A stretch of DNA of 64,000 bases from Pochonia chlamydosporia 170 (GCF_001653235.2 NC_035796.1:2356001-2420000); one strand, 5' to 3'; positions 11,875 through 24,714 are shown, numbered from the stretch's first letter. Numbers and translations: made by a program. Notes: generated by a model not told the origin, from the sequence alone.

Positions 11875-12785
11875 ATGGCCACCCAATCAACGCTCCTCGA
11901 CCCCTCCATCTTCAGCTATCTCGAATCCAAAATCGAAGAAGAATCCCTCGTCCGCGACACCCTCACCCAAATCGTGCAAAAGCTCGAACGAAGCGTCGCC
12001 TCAGCCCAGGGCCTCTTGTCCCGCGTCCACTCCACGCCTCGATCTCGCTGTACGCTTTCCCCCAATCTCACAAACCACCATCTCCTAACTGAAGTCACAG
12101 ACCCCGCCCTCCTAGAGCAGGTAGAAAATGCCATCAAGGAGCAAGTCGTCACCGTCAAGGAACTAAACGAAGTCGCCTCCAAGCACCCCTACTACAAGTT
12201 CGTATCATCCTTTCCAGTCTATAACCTCACCACTGACATCTCCAGGTACAACTCCAAATGGGCGCGAACTATCCAAAACGCCATTGGAACAACGCTCTAC
12301 TGCGCCTGGTTGGGCGGTTTCGCATCCGACCCCAAAGCTGAACTCGGCCGCTTGCTCACTCTCGAGGAAGTCGGTGCCATTTTCTCAGGTACGTCACTGT
12401 AGTCTACTGAAGCGGCGCAAATTCGTCATTTTGACCAAATCTAACCGGTATCCTAGTCCCAACCAATCTCAAGGACCGCGATGCATTCCATTTCACCATA
12501 GAGGAATACCTCCTCTCGCTGACTGATCTTACCCCCGAACTGTCCCGTTTGGCTACCAATGCAGTCACACTGGGTGATTTTGAGCTGCCCATGACCATAA
12601 GCGCGTTTGTTAAGGATATATTTGCAGGGTTTCAGCTGCTCAATCTCAAGAATGACATCTTACGAAAGCGCGCGGATGCCGTCAAGTATGATGTGAAGCG
12701 GGTGGAGGACGTTGTCTATGATTTGAGTTTGAGAGGTCTCGTGGCGAGGCCAGCGGGGGATACTGAAATGAAAACCGGCGAGTGA
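11875..12785 (+). CDS. Translin
   Basis: Predicted 247-aa member of the translin family, an all-helical octameric single-stranded DNA/RNA-binding protein. With its paralog TRAX it forms the C3PO nuclease. Four exons: 11875..12049, 12101..12197, 12246..12388 and 12457..12785. The diagnostic C-terminal block (FQLLNLKNDILRKRADAVKY, then DVKRVEDVVYDLSLRG) closely matches animal translin. Introns 1 (51 nt) and 2 (48 nt) are multiples of three and free of in-frame stops, so retention would insert 17 and 16 residues. Intron 2 has a weak donor (GTTCGT). CACCATGG is a strong start context. No TRAX gene lies in this window. Confidence 0.93.
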
Positions 12786-13167
12786 ACGAGTTCATTGGTG
12801 TAGTGTGGAGGAATTCCGCAAAGGGGCAGTAAGGACTGCATCATAAAATATGGGTTATGGTTCGCAAAACTATGCATAGTCATTTATCACTGGGAAACGA
12901 CAAGGTTTACTTGAACTAACAGAAGGGTAATATTGATTTAGCTCAGACCCGTGAGCAATGCATGTCATAGTGTACATTCCCATTCCACCCCTTCCCACTG
13001 TACAGTTGCCGTGGATAGTATGCCATGCTCCTTGCGACCTAGCCCGACACTCTCAACGTAGAACCATTTCAAGTAGCATGAACCAAAGACCATAAAAGAA
13101 AAATCAAGTCTGCTCCAAACGCCACATGCTAGGGTTTTCTCTTTGCAACTTCTTTACAGGTCTCAAC
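12786..13167. other. Shared 3' region of convergent translin and PNUTS-like genes
   Basis: A 382-base spacer between two convergent stop codons. It is AT-richer than its surroundings and should hold both 3' UTRs and polyadenylation signals. No gene is seen. Confidence 0.5.
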
Positions 13168-16100
13168 TTAATCATGTCTAAACGTACACTTATCTCCGCG
13201 CGCACATTTACCCTGCTGCCAGAATGTACACGCCTTAGTGCCAATGAGGGCCTTATTGGCGGGCTTATGTGGTGGTAGTGTTGCCTTCTTCTTCCTGATG
13301 TCTTTCGATTCTCGTTCACCCCGGTCCCAATCTCTTTCATTCGATGGCGGTGGTGGTGGGGGAGGTGGAGGCGGTTGAGTTTGCGGTTGGCCTTGTGCCA
13401 ACTGTGTCAGCATCATGAGCTGTTGATAGGATGTGTCATTAGGGTTGAGGTTGGCCAGAGGGTTGGTGTTGGATGACTGGGCTTGTTGTTGGTTTTGGGG
13501 TTGGTTGATGGCCGCCAAAATCGACTGGAGCTGACTGTCAGGCATGGAACCTGGTTGGGGGTGAGATGGGCCAGCTTGTGCTTGACCGGCGGCTTGGCCA
13601 CCAGTCATTTGTTGCAGAAGGGCGAGATACGGTGCATAGGAGTCCTGTTGCTGCTGCTGTTGTTGTTGCTGGTAATAGGCATTCCAGTCTTGACCCTGGC
13701 TGGGAGGTTGCGCCGTGGCACTAGCGACAAGTCTCAGAGCATTTGCCTCGGCCTCAGCCCGGGCACGCTCTTCGTCCAGCTTTCTTTGTCTGGTGGCGGC
13801 TTCCTTATTATACCCGAGCCACCATTCACGGACTTTCTCTTCATCATGGGCCAGCCATTCCGGTGGCGCGGTGGCTGGATATGGTTTCCCAGCCAAGGCT
13901 CGAGCTACTGATTCGATGTGGTTGCCAATCATCTGTAAATTGGCATCCGCATACTGGTGTGGGCGAGAGAGATCGACATGTACGGGGTTCGGATCTCGCC
14001 AAGTCTTGACCTTGTCTTGCTGAAGGCAGGCAAGCACCTGTTCTTCGATGCTAGGGCCCGCGGCAAATGGAAAGTTATGTGGTGTTGACCCGTGCAAAGA
14101 GGACGAATAAGACGAATGGTGAGAGCCTGATTGATTCGGCGCACCTTTGAGTCGACCAAGAATATCGTCCAGTTTATTCGATGGGTTGTTCTTGGCCGCA
14201 ATTCTCTTGAGTGCTGCGCCCAGCGCTTGCTCAACTCCCAGATTCTGCTCGTCTCGCCATCGAAGCTGCAGTTCCTCAAACTTGGCACCTTCGGTCGGAA
14301 GGTACCCAGCTTTCGAGTCTGCCGAACCAGACGACTCCGGCGGAGGTGATTTCGGACTTGGGGGAATGTCGTCCACATCAGTGTAAATCGCCATGAGCTC
14401 TCGCTGTCCACGTGCAGCAATCGCCTTCTGTTCGTCTGTTTCGAATGTGACATTGCCTCCACGAGTGACATAGCTCTTATTTCTGATATCGGATGCCAGC
14501 TGTGAGAAATCCGTAGCCACAGGGCCAACCCATGGCTGATAAGGTATATCATCATCGTCGTCGTCCTCATCGACATCAGCACGTTGTTTCAACACCATGC
14601 CTTCGGATCGGTCATCCGCAGCATCCCGAATCATGTTGATATCACGTCCTTCATCTTCCTCATCATCTTTCTGAAAGATCTTGATTTGAACAAGCTCTTC
14701 CTCGGGCTTCCAGCTGACGCGTAGCTTTCGTCGAGCCTCTTTGCGGAGTCTCTTGACTCTTTGTTCCGGGGTCTCCGAACTGTCTGGACTTTTTGTATCC
14801 TTGGACGTTGCAGGTGCCGCCTCCGGTTTTTTGGCGTTGATTGAATCTAGCAGCGATGCAATTCCGGACAACGCGCTGGAAGAACTCGACGGTATCTTTG
14901 GTGGAGGGACTTTGGTCTCAGGTTTTGGTGCACTGGGCTTGGCTTCCACCTTGACAGCTGACTTCCTCACATCAGGTTTGCTCTTATCATCAGAGGATGC
15001 ATTCGGGCTATCAGCCCCTACAGGTTCGGGTTTGCTCAGGGCCTTCGCAGTGGGCCGCGATTTTCCGGGGAGTACTGAAGACGTGACCGGCTTTGGTGCC
15101 ATCACCTTGGTAGTAGGTTGCTTTGGCTGAGCTAGCTTTTTGCTCAGGGAACCAGCTCCTGCTTCAACTGCAATCTTCTTGACTGTCCGCGTATCACCAT
15201 CATCGTCTCGTGCCCGCTTGGTTGGGGGCCCGTCTGATGTCGATTTAGACCCGGCCTTTGCTCGGCTAGAAGCGGAGGTTCCTGTGTATCCCGTCGCCGT
15301 CGCCGGTTCGCTTGCTTTCTGAAATTTCCTAATCTTGGCTGAAATCTCCCGAACAAGCCCCTTGACTTCCTCATCACCTTTGTCCTCGAGTCGCTTCCGC
15401 ACGGAGTCGAAATTGGTCGTCTCGACGATCTTCTTTGTTATTCGGAAATGGGTGAATAGCTCCAAGACGATCTTGGGGAGCTTTCCGGAGAAGTCCGAGG
15501 CTTTAATAGACGAGATCAATGCGTTGACTAAACTCAGAACCAATTTTTGATGCCCGCCGAGGTTGTCTAGTACGGCGTCGTCTGCGTGTTCAACGGTGGC
15601 GTCCAATGCCCGGTACAAAGCCTCCTTTTTCTGTTCGGCTTCTACTTTCTTCTTCTCGATAACGCTTTCCGATTCTTTGTTTTTGATGGAGTCTTCCAAA
15701 TCGACTTTGCTGCGGTTCATTTCAGTCCGCAACTTGACGAAGAACTCGCCAGCCTGCTGGACACGTCCCGCGATGAGGGCGGAAGTCCGTGAGGTGGCTT
15801 GGTCGATATTAACGATTCCAATGGTGTCCCAAACGACTGCTTCCACTGGGTCGGAAGGTCGGGAGACCGGCCGAATCTGTGATCCGAAAGTTATTAGCAC
15901 AACGACAAGAAAACATCCACAACAACAACCCGACAACTTACCGGCTTATTTCGCTCGTCCTCCAGCTCCTTCTTAGCCTTCTTCTCCGCCTTGTTCTTCG
16001 ACGCTTCATCTGACTTGAGCTGCTCCTTAAACGCATCTGGACCGGAAGTTAACGGGTACATCTTTTTGCTCTCTAGACTAGTTGGAAACTCACGAGGATA

Positions 16101-17624
16101 CTCGGTATATTTTGGTTGCCGTTTGCCCAGTGACCTCATTGATTGATCGTACTCATCCAGCAGGGTCTTTGCCTCCGTGCGCCGCTCATCAAGCCCGCCC
16201 TTGTCGAGCGACGGTCGATATTTACTTGTAAACCGGCCTTGGACCTCACAGGGCAGCGAGTAGCCTAGCTCTGGTACCATTGGCTTGCCACTTCGCGGCG
16301 GCAAGGCTACCAAAGGCGCCAGTTTGTCATAACTCTTAGGCGCGGGAAGTCTGACAGTACCTTCGTAAACCATGTGTGGCAGTCCTTTGATTGATGGGTA
16401 TTTAGCTTGGGCCGTCTTATTTCGCTTCGTAAAATCGGTAATTAATTTAACTTCCTCAGCAGAGGGCACGGGGATGGGTAGGGCATCCAGGTCTTCCGCC
16501 CGCTTAGCCGAAGATTCCACTGGGAAATCTGCTATTAATGGTACAGCTTCCACCGTCGGCGCAGGGCTCTCGGCAGCCGCTTTAGTTGCTCTTTTTCTCT
16601 TTTTGGGTTGGACAGATTCTGCAGTTGGCATTGGCGATGGCTGAAACTGTTCGGAACCAAGTTCAGATGGAGCATGACCTCCCGCTGGCAATGACCCGGA
16701 AATACTTGACTCCATGTGCTGTCCGGAGTTATCAATAACAGCCAAGTGGCCGGGAGGTCCTGGTGGTGAGCTTTGTCCTGGATGAGAATAACTTGCCAGC
16801 TTCTGCGGTGTAAAGCTTGCCTGGTCTATGGGCTGTTGTACCTGAGGGAGCTGATGGTTTTGAGGACGATTTGGTTGTTGCTGATGCTGTGGGTAGGCGA
16901 TATGTGCGTTGGGGTCTTGGCTGAAATGACTGGGCTGTCCATTTACATTGTTCTGTACAAAGTTTTGCCCGTGCGAGAATGGTTGCTGATGATGCACAGG
17001 AGGGGACTGCTGAGATTGACGCGAGAAGGCTTGATCTTGCTGGAAACCAGCTTGCAAACCATCGAAATGTTGGACCTGTGGATGGTTGTGCTGATTGGTG
17101 GCACGAGAATGAAGTTGATTCGAATTATATTGAGGCGCTGTAGAATTAAAAGTCGACTCATGCTGAGCAGGGAATTGAAAATCATGTTGTTGAAAGTTTT
17201 GTGCGTGTCCATGGGGATGGTTCTGCACCTGATTCAAGTTCAGGGTGCCTTTGCCTTGTTGCCCATAGATGTCGGTGTGCAAATTATTGAACGCTGGATC
17301 AATCACGTCTGGTCCAGCTTGACTGAACTGCTGGTTCAAACCTAGAGCGCCATGGGTACCGTGGAAGTCGGCTTCACCTTGCGGGTGATGCAAGCTGCCA
17401 CCAAGGAAGGCATCGCCCTGGTGCGGCGTGGGATTGAAGAAGTTTTGTGCATGTGCATCTTGGGGACTGCTGATGTGTGGAAACGAGCCAGCGTGATCAG
17501 CCACAGACTGTTGCCAAGCCTGATTAGGATCGAACTGGCCATCTTGGCCTCCATATGAGAATCCTCCTTGCCATGAAGTTTGCCCTCCTGTGCCGTTCTG
17601 GCCCGAACCGGGCCAGGACTGCAT
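13168..17624 (-). CDS. PNUTS/Ppn1-like PP1-targeting nuclear protein (TFIIS-N, RVxW, CCCH)
   Basis: Predicted about 1444 aa. Exons are 17624..16094, 16036..15942 and 15876..13168. The 57-nt intron 16037..16093 is stop-free, so a 1463-aa reading without splicing is also possible. Order of parts: a Q/N/H/P-rich disordered N-terminus (1 to about 320) and a KKRKRATK basic signal. A conserved block follows (about 370-500), then a Lys/Glu coiled region. A helical TFIIS-N/LW-like domain (about 640-730) comes next. RKLRVSW (about 926-931) is an RVxF/W protein phosphatase 1 docking motif, followed by PEEELVQIKIF and DINMIRDA as in animal PNUTS. An acidic DEDDDDDD run, polyQ, polyP and a C-terminal CCCH finger (C-x8-C-x5-C-x3-H) finish it. 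By homology it would tether PP1 to the cleavage/polyadenylation and transcription-termination machinery. The N-terminal half seems a fungal addition. Confidence 0.85.
13340..13378. repeat. Poly-proline coding microsatellite
   Basis: A GGT/GGA/GGC-rich plus-strand run encodes a stretch of about ten prolines in the minus-strand PNUTS-like gene, just before the charged linker and CCCH finger. Confidence 0.75.
13648..13675. repeat. Poly-glutamine coding microsatellite
   Basis: A TGC/TGT/TTG run on the plus strand encodes about nine consecutive glutamines (mixed CAG and CAA) in the PNUTS-like protein. The mixed codons suggest selection for Gln content rather than pure slippage. Confidence 0.75.
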
Positions 17625-19937
17625 TTTATGTGGATTTCAGCCGTCGCCCAAACATGCAATGACGAGGAAGAGCGAGGCTGTAAAAACAAAACTCTAAAGC
17701 TACCAGGGCATGTTAGTGAGAACCACCGACCTAGGTGAACACGCGTTGGGATGTGGGAATGTGGCCATCAAGATCAAGAGAATGAAGTCGACAGATGCAC
17801 GTCCAAAACCACATAATCGATGGCTGTTGGTTGGAGGGAAGGGGTTCGTTTGTGGAGGGAGCTGGTGCATCTGGCAAGGGCAGAGGTCAAGTACTTACTG
17901 GTGGAATTCCTATGGCAGGTGACCTCGAGGACAGCAGGAGGTGTTAGCGGTAGAATGTCGGCAGACAATGTTGGCTGGCTCCACTTCGGGCACTAGTCCA
18001 CAAACAGAGATCACGCAGGGATTTGGATGGATGGCTCGAGGACGGTCGGCGGACAGTGGCAGATGTGTGCCCGCCAGGACAATCTATTTGGGAACAAATA
18101 TTAGTACCAAGTCAAATTTCTTTCTGGACGGCGACGTGAATGGAGAAGTATGCAGTCCCAGGGTATTTCAGGTGTGAATGTTGATGGTGAGCTTTGAGTG
18201 TGCCAGTGGCAGCGAGATGTTGATTAGCCGACTGGGCTACACCAGGCTGAATTGCCATTTCCATCACAAGGCGGCTGTGCTTGGTGAAGATCGACGGCAT
18301 CTTCGTCTTGAACACATGCGCGTGCGCGTGTCGACGACCCAGTACTGCGAATATGCCATATGCCACAATGGCAATTCTTGTCCGGATCGACGCAGACATT
18401 GTGGAAGAAAGGCGAAAATTCCCGTTCCTGGCAGCGGCAAGTTTTGACGTTGCGCCTGCAGTAGCTCTCTGCTCGGCTGCTGTAGAATCTCAAAAGTGCG
18501 TGCCAATGGGAACCAGACGTGGTCAACTCTGAGCTCTTTCAATGCAATCCTCCGGGTCCAAACGCAAAAACGCGAAGGACTTTAACTTTTCCATCATGAG
18601 ATTGACTCTTTTTATCACATTCATCTCAAGACGCAACCTGGTGACCAGGTCGTGGCCCAAGACACGTGATACGTGCCTTTGTCATGGCTCTTCTGCCTCC
18701 AAACTGGCAGGCAATTGCTGATGCTCTGAAATTCGACGGACCTGGCTCCAAACACTCCGTCTCTTTAAATGGCTAGAAATGACTAGACTGGTGTCGATAG
18801 TTCAACTCGCGGCTTTAACGATGACCATTTAAAAAAGGGCGGTCGCAACTCATTAATGCGAACGCCGAATCACAAGATACAGGTTGACGCGGCTTCCATT
18901 CATACTGGTGACAAATTCAGGGGTGGTTGGGCTGAGGAGCGAGAGAATCAAGTCAATCGCGCTCCGCATATCCCAAGCCCACTGATGGGTGAATGTGCTT
19001 TGGGGGAAGGGGACGGAGTAAGGGGTTCGGAGGTGAAGCATACCCAACGGCCAAAAGCGGCTTTCGCAGTGGTTTAACCTTTAATTCTTTTCAAGAGCTG
19101 AGCTGTCATGACCCTCTCGTCCTCTGCGCTGTTTACAAGATTATTGAACGCGCTTCATGGACCAGACGTCATGCGACAACCTGCTGACGAGTAAGGGCGA
19201 CAAATTACTGCGGCAAGTTGGAGCCTGGCGAGGAAAAACAAAAGACGGCACCAGATTCAAGCTGTGCCGCAGCCTCCCGATGATTACTGACGCAATACGG
19301 CTCGCAACAGATGGCGATGTGTGAAGTGATGATGAAGAGCTGTAGTCGGCGATTGAAAAGTCGACGCTTGTTTCGCGGGAGCAGGCGACAAAGCCTTGGT
19401 GTGGCCAGAAATGTCAGGCAGCAAGGCGCAAAACCTACCTTGAACGGTAAATTATGGCCCAAGGAAGCTGGCATGCGCGCCATCCAATGACATGGCAGCG
19501 CCACAGCCCAGCCAAAAGCTCCTGTCCCAAAGCTCTGTGCCAGAATTAACCAAGTTCCAGGTTGACACCGGATCTTGAGTCGCTCCGGACTCCGCCAAAG
19601 TCTGTCTGATTGGGCTCTGCCTTGAGTGGCCGACGTCAACGTACACTGTGGCCACTGTTGCTCTTCGGCAGGAAGAGCTCCATGCTTGAATAAGTTGTCA
19701 ACCTGGACTGGTGTCTGGTCGGCTTTGCTTGAAATCGTAGCTGAGCAATTCACAACATCAGCACCATCAAGTGCCCAATATTGTCGCATCGCAGCCCTGC
19801 CACTTCATTACAGCTTCTCCCCATATTCAACTTTATTTCTGTCTACTTCTTCCCTGGCCTTGGAGCGGTCGTAGCCGCGGTTCCCAACACCCCACCTCCT
19901 CCTGCTCGCTTCCTCGCTTGACAGCCAGGTCGTAATA
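17625..19937. promoter_or_regulatory. 2.3-kb divergent promoter region, PNUTS-like / SLY1
   Basis: Lies between divergent starts. Several 60-100-codon frames exist on both strands (for example around 18224-18542 minus), but none has recognisable motifs or joinable splice sites. An ACACGTGAT E-box-like site is at about 18662. The last 150 bases before SLY1 are C/T-rich. Much of this may be 5' leader sequence or non-coding RNA. Confidence 0.4.
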
Positions 19938-22260
19938 ATGGCTTCCAAAGGCAATTCGCTGCGGGATCGCCAAACTGGTAGGCACCTTACTCGCTGTGTC
20001 TCCCATATTGCTACTAAACCCAGTTTGCAGCCTCTCTCAAGAAAATCCTCAACCTCAACGAAGTAGTGGAATCCAATGAGTCCACTCAGCAGGCGAGCGC
20101 ACTTCATGCGCCAGTTGCTCCCATACTGGACGCCGATGGCAACCCTATCTGGAAGGTGCTCGTATTTGACGACCTTGGTCGAGATGTCATTAGCAGTGTC
20201 ATGCGTGTAAGCGACTTGCGGTCCATGGGCATCACTATGCACATGTAAGCTTGCTTTGTGACAACTATACAAGGCTACAGCTAACAAATAGTGTCCAGGC
20301 ACATTGGAACTTCACGGCACCCTATTCCCGATGTCCCTGTCATTTACCTTGTCGAACCGAACTCGCAAAACATTCAGGGAATTACGAGCGATCTCCAAAA
20401 AGGGCTTTACTCTCCTGCTTATATCAACTTCCTCTCTTCGATTCCCCGCGTCTTGTTGGAGGATTTTGCATCGCAAACAGCAACTGCTGGCACATCTGAG
20501 AACATTGCCCAGTTATTCGATCAATATCTAAATTTCATAGTGGCGGAACCGGATCTCTTCAGCCTTGGTATGCAAAAGGCACACACGTACTGGGCCCTGA
20601 ACAGCGCAACTACCAGTGATGAGGTGCTTGAAGGTCTCATCGACAGGGTAGTAAGCGGCCTTTTTAGCGTTGTTGTAACTATGGGTATGTTGTCCCAGGT
20701 CGATACGTTTTGGCCTTGCTAACATTTGTAAACCAGGCGCCATCCCCATCATTCGTTGCCCAAAAGGTGCTGCTGCTGAATTAATAGCTAGTCGCTTGGA
20801 TCGCAAGCTCAGAGACCACATTCTCAACTCAAAGGACAACCTGTTCTCCAACACAAGACCAGCCGTGTCGGGGACGCCCAGCTCGCGGCCGGTCCTGATC
20901 CTACTCGATCGAAACATCGACCTAACACCAATGCTATCTCATTCTTGGACCTACCAATCTCTTGTTCATGATGTTCTCAATATGAAGCTGAATCGAATCA
21001 CCATCGAAACGCTTGTTGATGAGAACAATCCCTCCAAAGGGACTACGAAGAAGGGATACGACCTGGGCACCAATGACTTCTTCTGGGCCAAGAACGCTGG
21101 AGTTCCTTTCCCACAGGTCGCAGAAGATATTGATGCCGAGCTTACAAAGTACAAGGAGGATACGGCAGCTATCACCAGAAAGACTGGAGTTTCAGACTTG
21201 GAGGATCTACAAAATGATGCCGGTGCCAGTGCGCAACATCTCAAGGCGGCGATAACACTACTTCCAGAGATGCGAGAGCGTAAAGGCTTTCTGGACATGC
21301 ACATGAACATTCTCGCGGCCTTGTTGTCGGGAATCAAGGACCGCCAATTGGACAACTTTTTCCAACTGGAAGAATCCATCATGAAGCAAACGAAAGCTCA
21401 AATAATGGAAATTATCAAGGATGATAACAAGGGCAAGGAGCCCGCAGATAAGCTTCGATTGTTCATTATATGGTTCTTGAGCACGGAGCAGGAGGTCAGT
21501 CGAGCAGACTTTCAGGGCTTTTGCAAGGCTCTCGAAACAGCCGGCGCCAATACATCATGTCTGCCCTATGTTCGCCAGTGAGTATCAAGAGCACTTTTGT
21601 GACCAGGATTGCGCTAATGTGAGATGTTCAAGGGTTCGCGCGACAACCAAGATGACGCAGCTAGCCACGATAGATAATTCCAACCAGCAAGCACCATCAT
21701 CTGACTTGTTTGGCCGATTCTCTTCCATATCTACACGACTTGCAGACAGGCTAAAAGAAACGGGTGTTCCATCCGGTCTGTCCTCCAACTTTGAGTCCCT
21801 GATATCGGGTGTCAAGAACTTCTTACCAGCCGATCGAGATCTTACGGTCACAAAGATTGTAGAATCAATCATGGACCCGTCCAGTGCATCGTCGTCAGCC
21901 ATGGCCAAGACAGAGAATTACCTTTACTTTGATCCCCGCTCTGCCAATGCTCGTGGCACCATGCCACCGCCGAGTGCTGTACGATCAGGTACCGGAGCCA
22001 ACGCCCCGGGTGGCATGCCAGGCGCAGCAGGCCAAGGGCAATCGGCAACGTTTGGACAACGAAGGCAAGGATTTACGGAATCAGTGGTATTCACCGTTGG
22101 AGGCGGCAGCATGGATGAGTACGGTAATTTGCAGGAGTGGGTTGCACGAACAAATGACCGCGGGAAGAAGCGGGTTGTGTATGGCAGTACAGAGCTTTTG
22201 AATGCCAGGGAATTTCTCAAGGATGAATTGGAGAGGCTGGGTAACGAAATTCCAACATAA
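19938..22260 (+). CDS. SLY1: Sec1/Munc18-family protein Sly1 (ER-Golgi SNARE regulator)
   Basis: Predicted 702-aa SM protein that binds the syntaxin Sed5/Ufe1 and clasps SNARE bundles during ER-Golgi fusion; peripheral on Golgi/ER membranes. Five exons: 19938..19977, 20031..20244, 20299..20684, 20737..21577 and 21633..22260, with introns of 52-55 nt. Motifs include an N-terminal SLRDRQTASLKKILNLN, IWKVLVFDDLGRDVISS and RHPIPDVPVIYLVEP. PVLILLDRNIDLTPMLSHSW is the SM signature, and a C-terminal FTVGGGSMDEYGNLQEW also matches. Length is close to yeast Sly1. A Gly/Ala/Pro-rich loop (about 600-640) is a lineage insertion. The short first exon (13 codons) is typical of this gene in fungi. Confidence 0.97.
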
Positions 22261-22993
22261 AAGGGCGATTAGTGTTAATAGAATGGGAGCCCAAAGGTCA
22301 AGGACAATTGATAAATGCCAACATGCACATGTGTAGTGATGTACCCTACCCTTTGGAAAAGTAGCAATCAAAAACACATGCTGCACATTAGGAAGCAAAA
22401 AATAACCTTGTCCAATTAAACTCAAACTACAGTTAACCCAACATTTTAGATAGATGGGCTATGCACGTTTCCTCCCCATCAAATCCGGAGAGACAGACTC
22501 GCAGTTCAATGTTGCGAGTGCCCACCAAGCCACAGCTCATGATGGGGCGTGGACCAACCAAGGGGCCGCGATGCACGCATTGGAGGCGCCGGAACTGACA
22601 CGCACCACCAAAGACCAGTGCAGCACCACACCACTCTCTTTTTCTTTTGCTCGCGTTCTTCCTCCATCACCTCCCGTAAAACCTTTCCTCAACTCGCACT
22701 CTCGCTCTCCATCCATCAAATCCCCGCCGACACCACCATCCCTAGACCACGGGGACAGCGTCACTCTTACAAGTTCCGTCATATTTTCCACGAGTCGCAA
22801 AATATCATCAGCTTCATTTTCCGCGAGCGATTCCCCTGCTCCGACAGGAACCACGTTCAATCCGCGCGACAGGACCCCGTCGGTCACAAAGCCCCATCAC
22901 GACATTTTGTCTCGCAATCGAATTGGGTTATTTTAACAAAGACTGGTTGAATTGACTGCTTCCAATTCAGTCATTTGATCGATTTGCGAACAC
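22261..22993. promoter_or_regulatory. SLY1 3' UTR and Iec3 promoter
   Basis: Tandem genes are separated by 733 bases. The second half is rich in CT and CA tracts (from about 22620), with overlapping low-complexity frames that I take as leader sequence rather than genes. Confidence 0.45.
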
Positions 22994-24097
22994 ATGATGG
23001 ACGGATCTCCCGTCAAGGCTGAGGAGTCGGCCGACCACCGCAAGAGTGGCTACAAGTCATGGAAGAAGAAGTACCGCAAGATGCGCATCGTTTTCGATCA
23101 TAAGATGCAAGAAGGCGAGGATTTACACAAGCAGGAGGACAAGGCTTCTGCTACAGTCAAGAGAATAGCCGTTGAGAATGAGTATGGCTGCTCCCCTCCC
23201 TGTCTGCATTTCGGCAATCCACGACCATTCTGATGCATCCAAGACTCATGCTAACTTACATTGTGCAGCCGCCTCCTAGATCTTCTACTCGACATCAACA
23301 ACTCGCCCCAGATTCCACTCGACAAGCGAGTAGATGTATCCCTCAAACCGTCCGCTGCCGCCAAGGTCACCCTGCCACTGGACGCCAAACACACGACGCA
23401 AAAAGAACAAGCCATCAAGAAACTCGAGGAGCTCCTCGAAGACATCCCTCACACATCATACACCTCCGCCAAGGACTCCAAGCCCTCATACATCAACGAC
23501 TTGGCTGCTCCGGACGGCGAATCCTTCCCCGCAAGCTTCCTGTCCGCTGACGACATTGACAACTACATTCACGATGTCGACAGCGCAATAGATCCAGACA
23601 CTCACATCCCCACGCTTGCACCGCGTGCCCATCCCACCACCAACCCCATCCAGCACGCACTGCTAAAGAACCCAACAAGCGTGACCAACTGGCTGCGCAA
23701 GCACGCGCCGAAAATCTTCCTCCAAGACGGAGAAGCTCACGACGGCGATGACGAGGGCCAAACGGGCCATCATACAGGCGGCCGTAAGACGCGCGGCAGT
23801 AGAGGCGAACGAGGCGGCGGTCGTGGTCGCGGCAAGCGAGGCAGCCTTGCATCCAGAATGGCTGACCGGGAGCGGGAACGTGATCGTGACCGTGGCGACT
23901 GGGATGCCAGTATGGATGAGGATCCTGATTTTGGTACACCCGTGGGAAGAGGGAAGCGCAAGAGAGTGGACGACCCAGGCTACAGACCCGGCGGGTCTCT
24001 TGGTCGTCCAGTGAAGAAGAAGAGAAAGAGCGATGTGGACGGCACACCAGCCGCCCGGAAGTCCAAGAAGGAATCTGGTACACCAAGGGGCGACTAG
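22994..24097 (+). CDS. INO80 chromatin-remodelling complex subunit Iec3-like
   Basis: Predicted 338 aa, matching the Iec3 subunit family of the fungal INO80 complex, which slides and exchanges nucleosomes in the nucleus. Exons 22994..23181 and 23269..24097 are joined over an 87-nt intron. The signature is the N-terminal helical block YKSWKKKYRKMRIVFDHKMQ. It continues through the splice junction to ENDRLLDLLLDINNSPQ. The middle (about 60-210) is moderately conserved. The C-terminal 110 residues are disordered, with RGGG/RGRGKRG repeats, an RERERDRDRGD run and several basic clusters (GKRKRVDD, KKKRKS) that could act as nuclear signals or bind nucleic acid. Two ATGs stand in tandem, and the first was taken. 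Confidence 0.88.
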
Positions 24098-24714
24098 TTA
24101 CGTTCGTATGGGAATTCAGGGCGTTGCGTTGAAGGGATATATGGCGTTTGGTAATGTAAGGATAATACGCGAGGGTTATTGGGGGGAAAACGACCTTTTT
24201 TTGTTAGAGAACATGGCTACTGGGTAGAAGGAGGTGATGGTGTTGATGCTTATTTCATGCGTGTATACTAGATTTATTTACGGGCATTCTGTTCACGCGT
24301 GCTACAAATTTCCTGTCTTGACTGATAATAGATGTGTGTTCCAGATACGCGTGCTTCTAGACTTGGCTAATTTGATATGCGAAGCCTATCCAAACTCATT
24401 CCCAGAAATAGTAGGCTTCATGGCATATTGGTCATGATTTGCTATACATCGTATCTACATGCTACTAGATCAGACAACCGTCTTTACTCCCGTTACATGT
24501 GCCAGTTCTACCTGTATGCTATATATGGAATCCCAAAACCTGGGTTTGCGCGGAAATATTCCTCCTGTAATGCTAAATGTATATATACGCCTTATATAAC
24601 GGGAATCAAGAAAGGCGCAGGGTATTCATTCCACCGCTTCTCCACGTTTAATGTCTGTCGTTTCCGTGTGCCATTGCACTTTTCTTTTCTGTTACTTGCA
24701 TCCTGGGAGGGTTT
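24098..24714. other. Shared 3' region of convergent Iec3 and isocitrate dehydrogenase
   Basis: A 617-base spacer between convergent genes, AT-rich with several TATATA-like runs (for example about 24519-24527 and 24580-24598). It is consistent with two 3' UTRs. No gene is seen. Confidence 0.5.
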
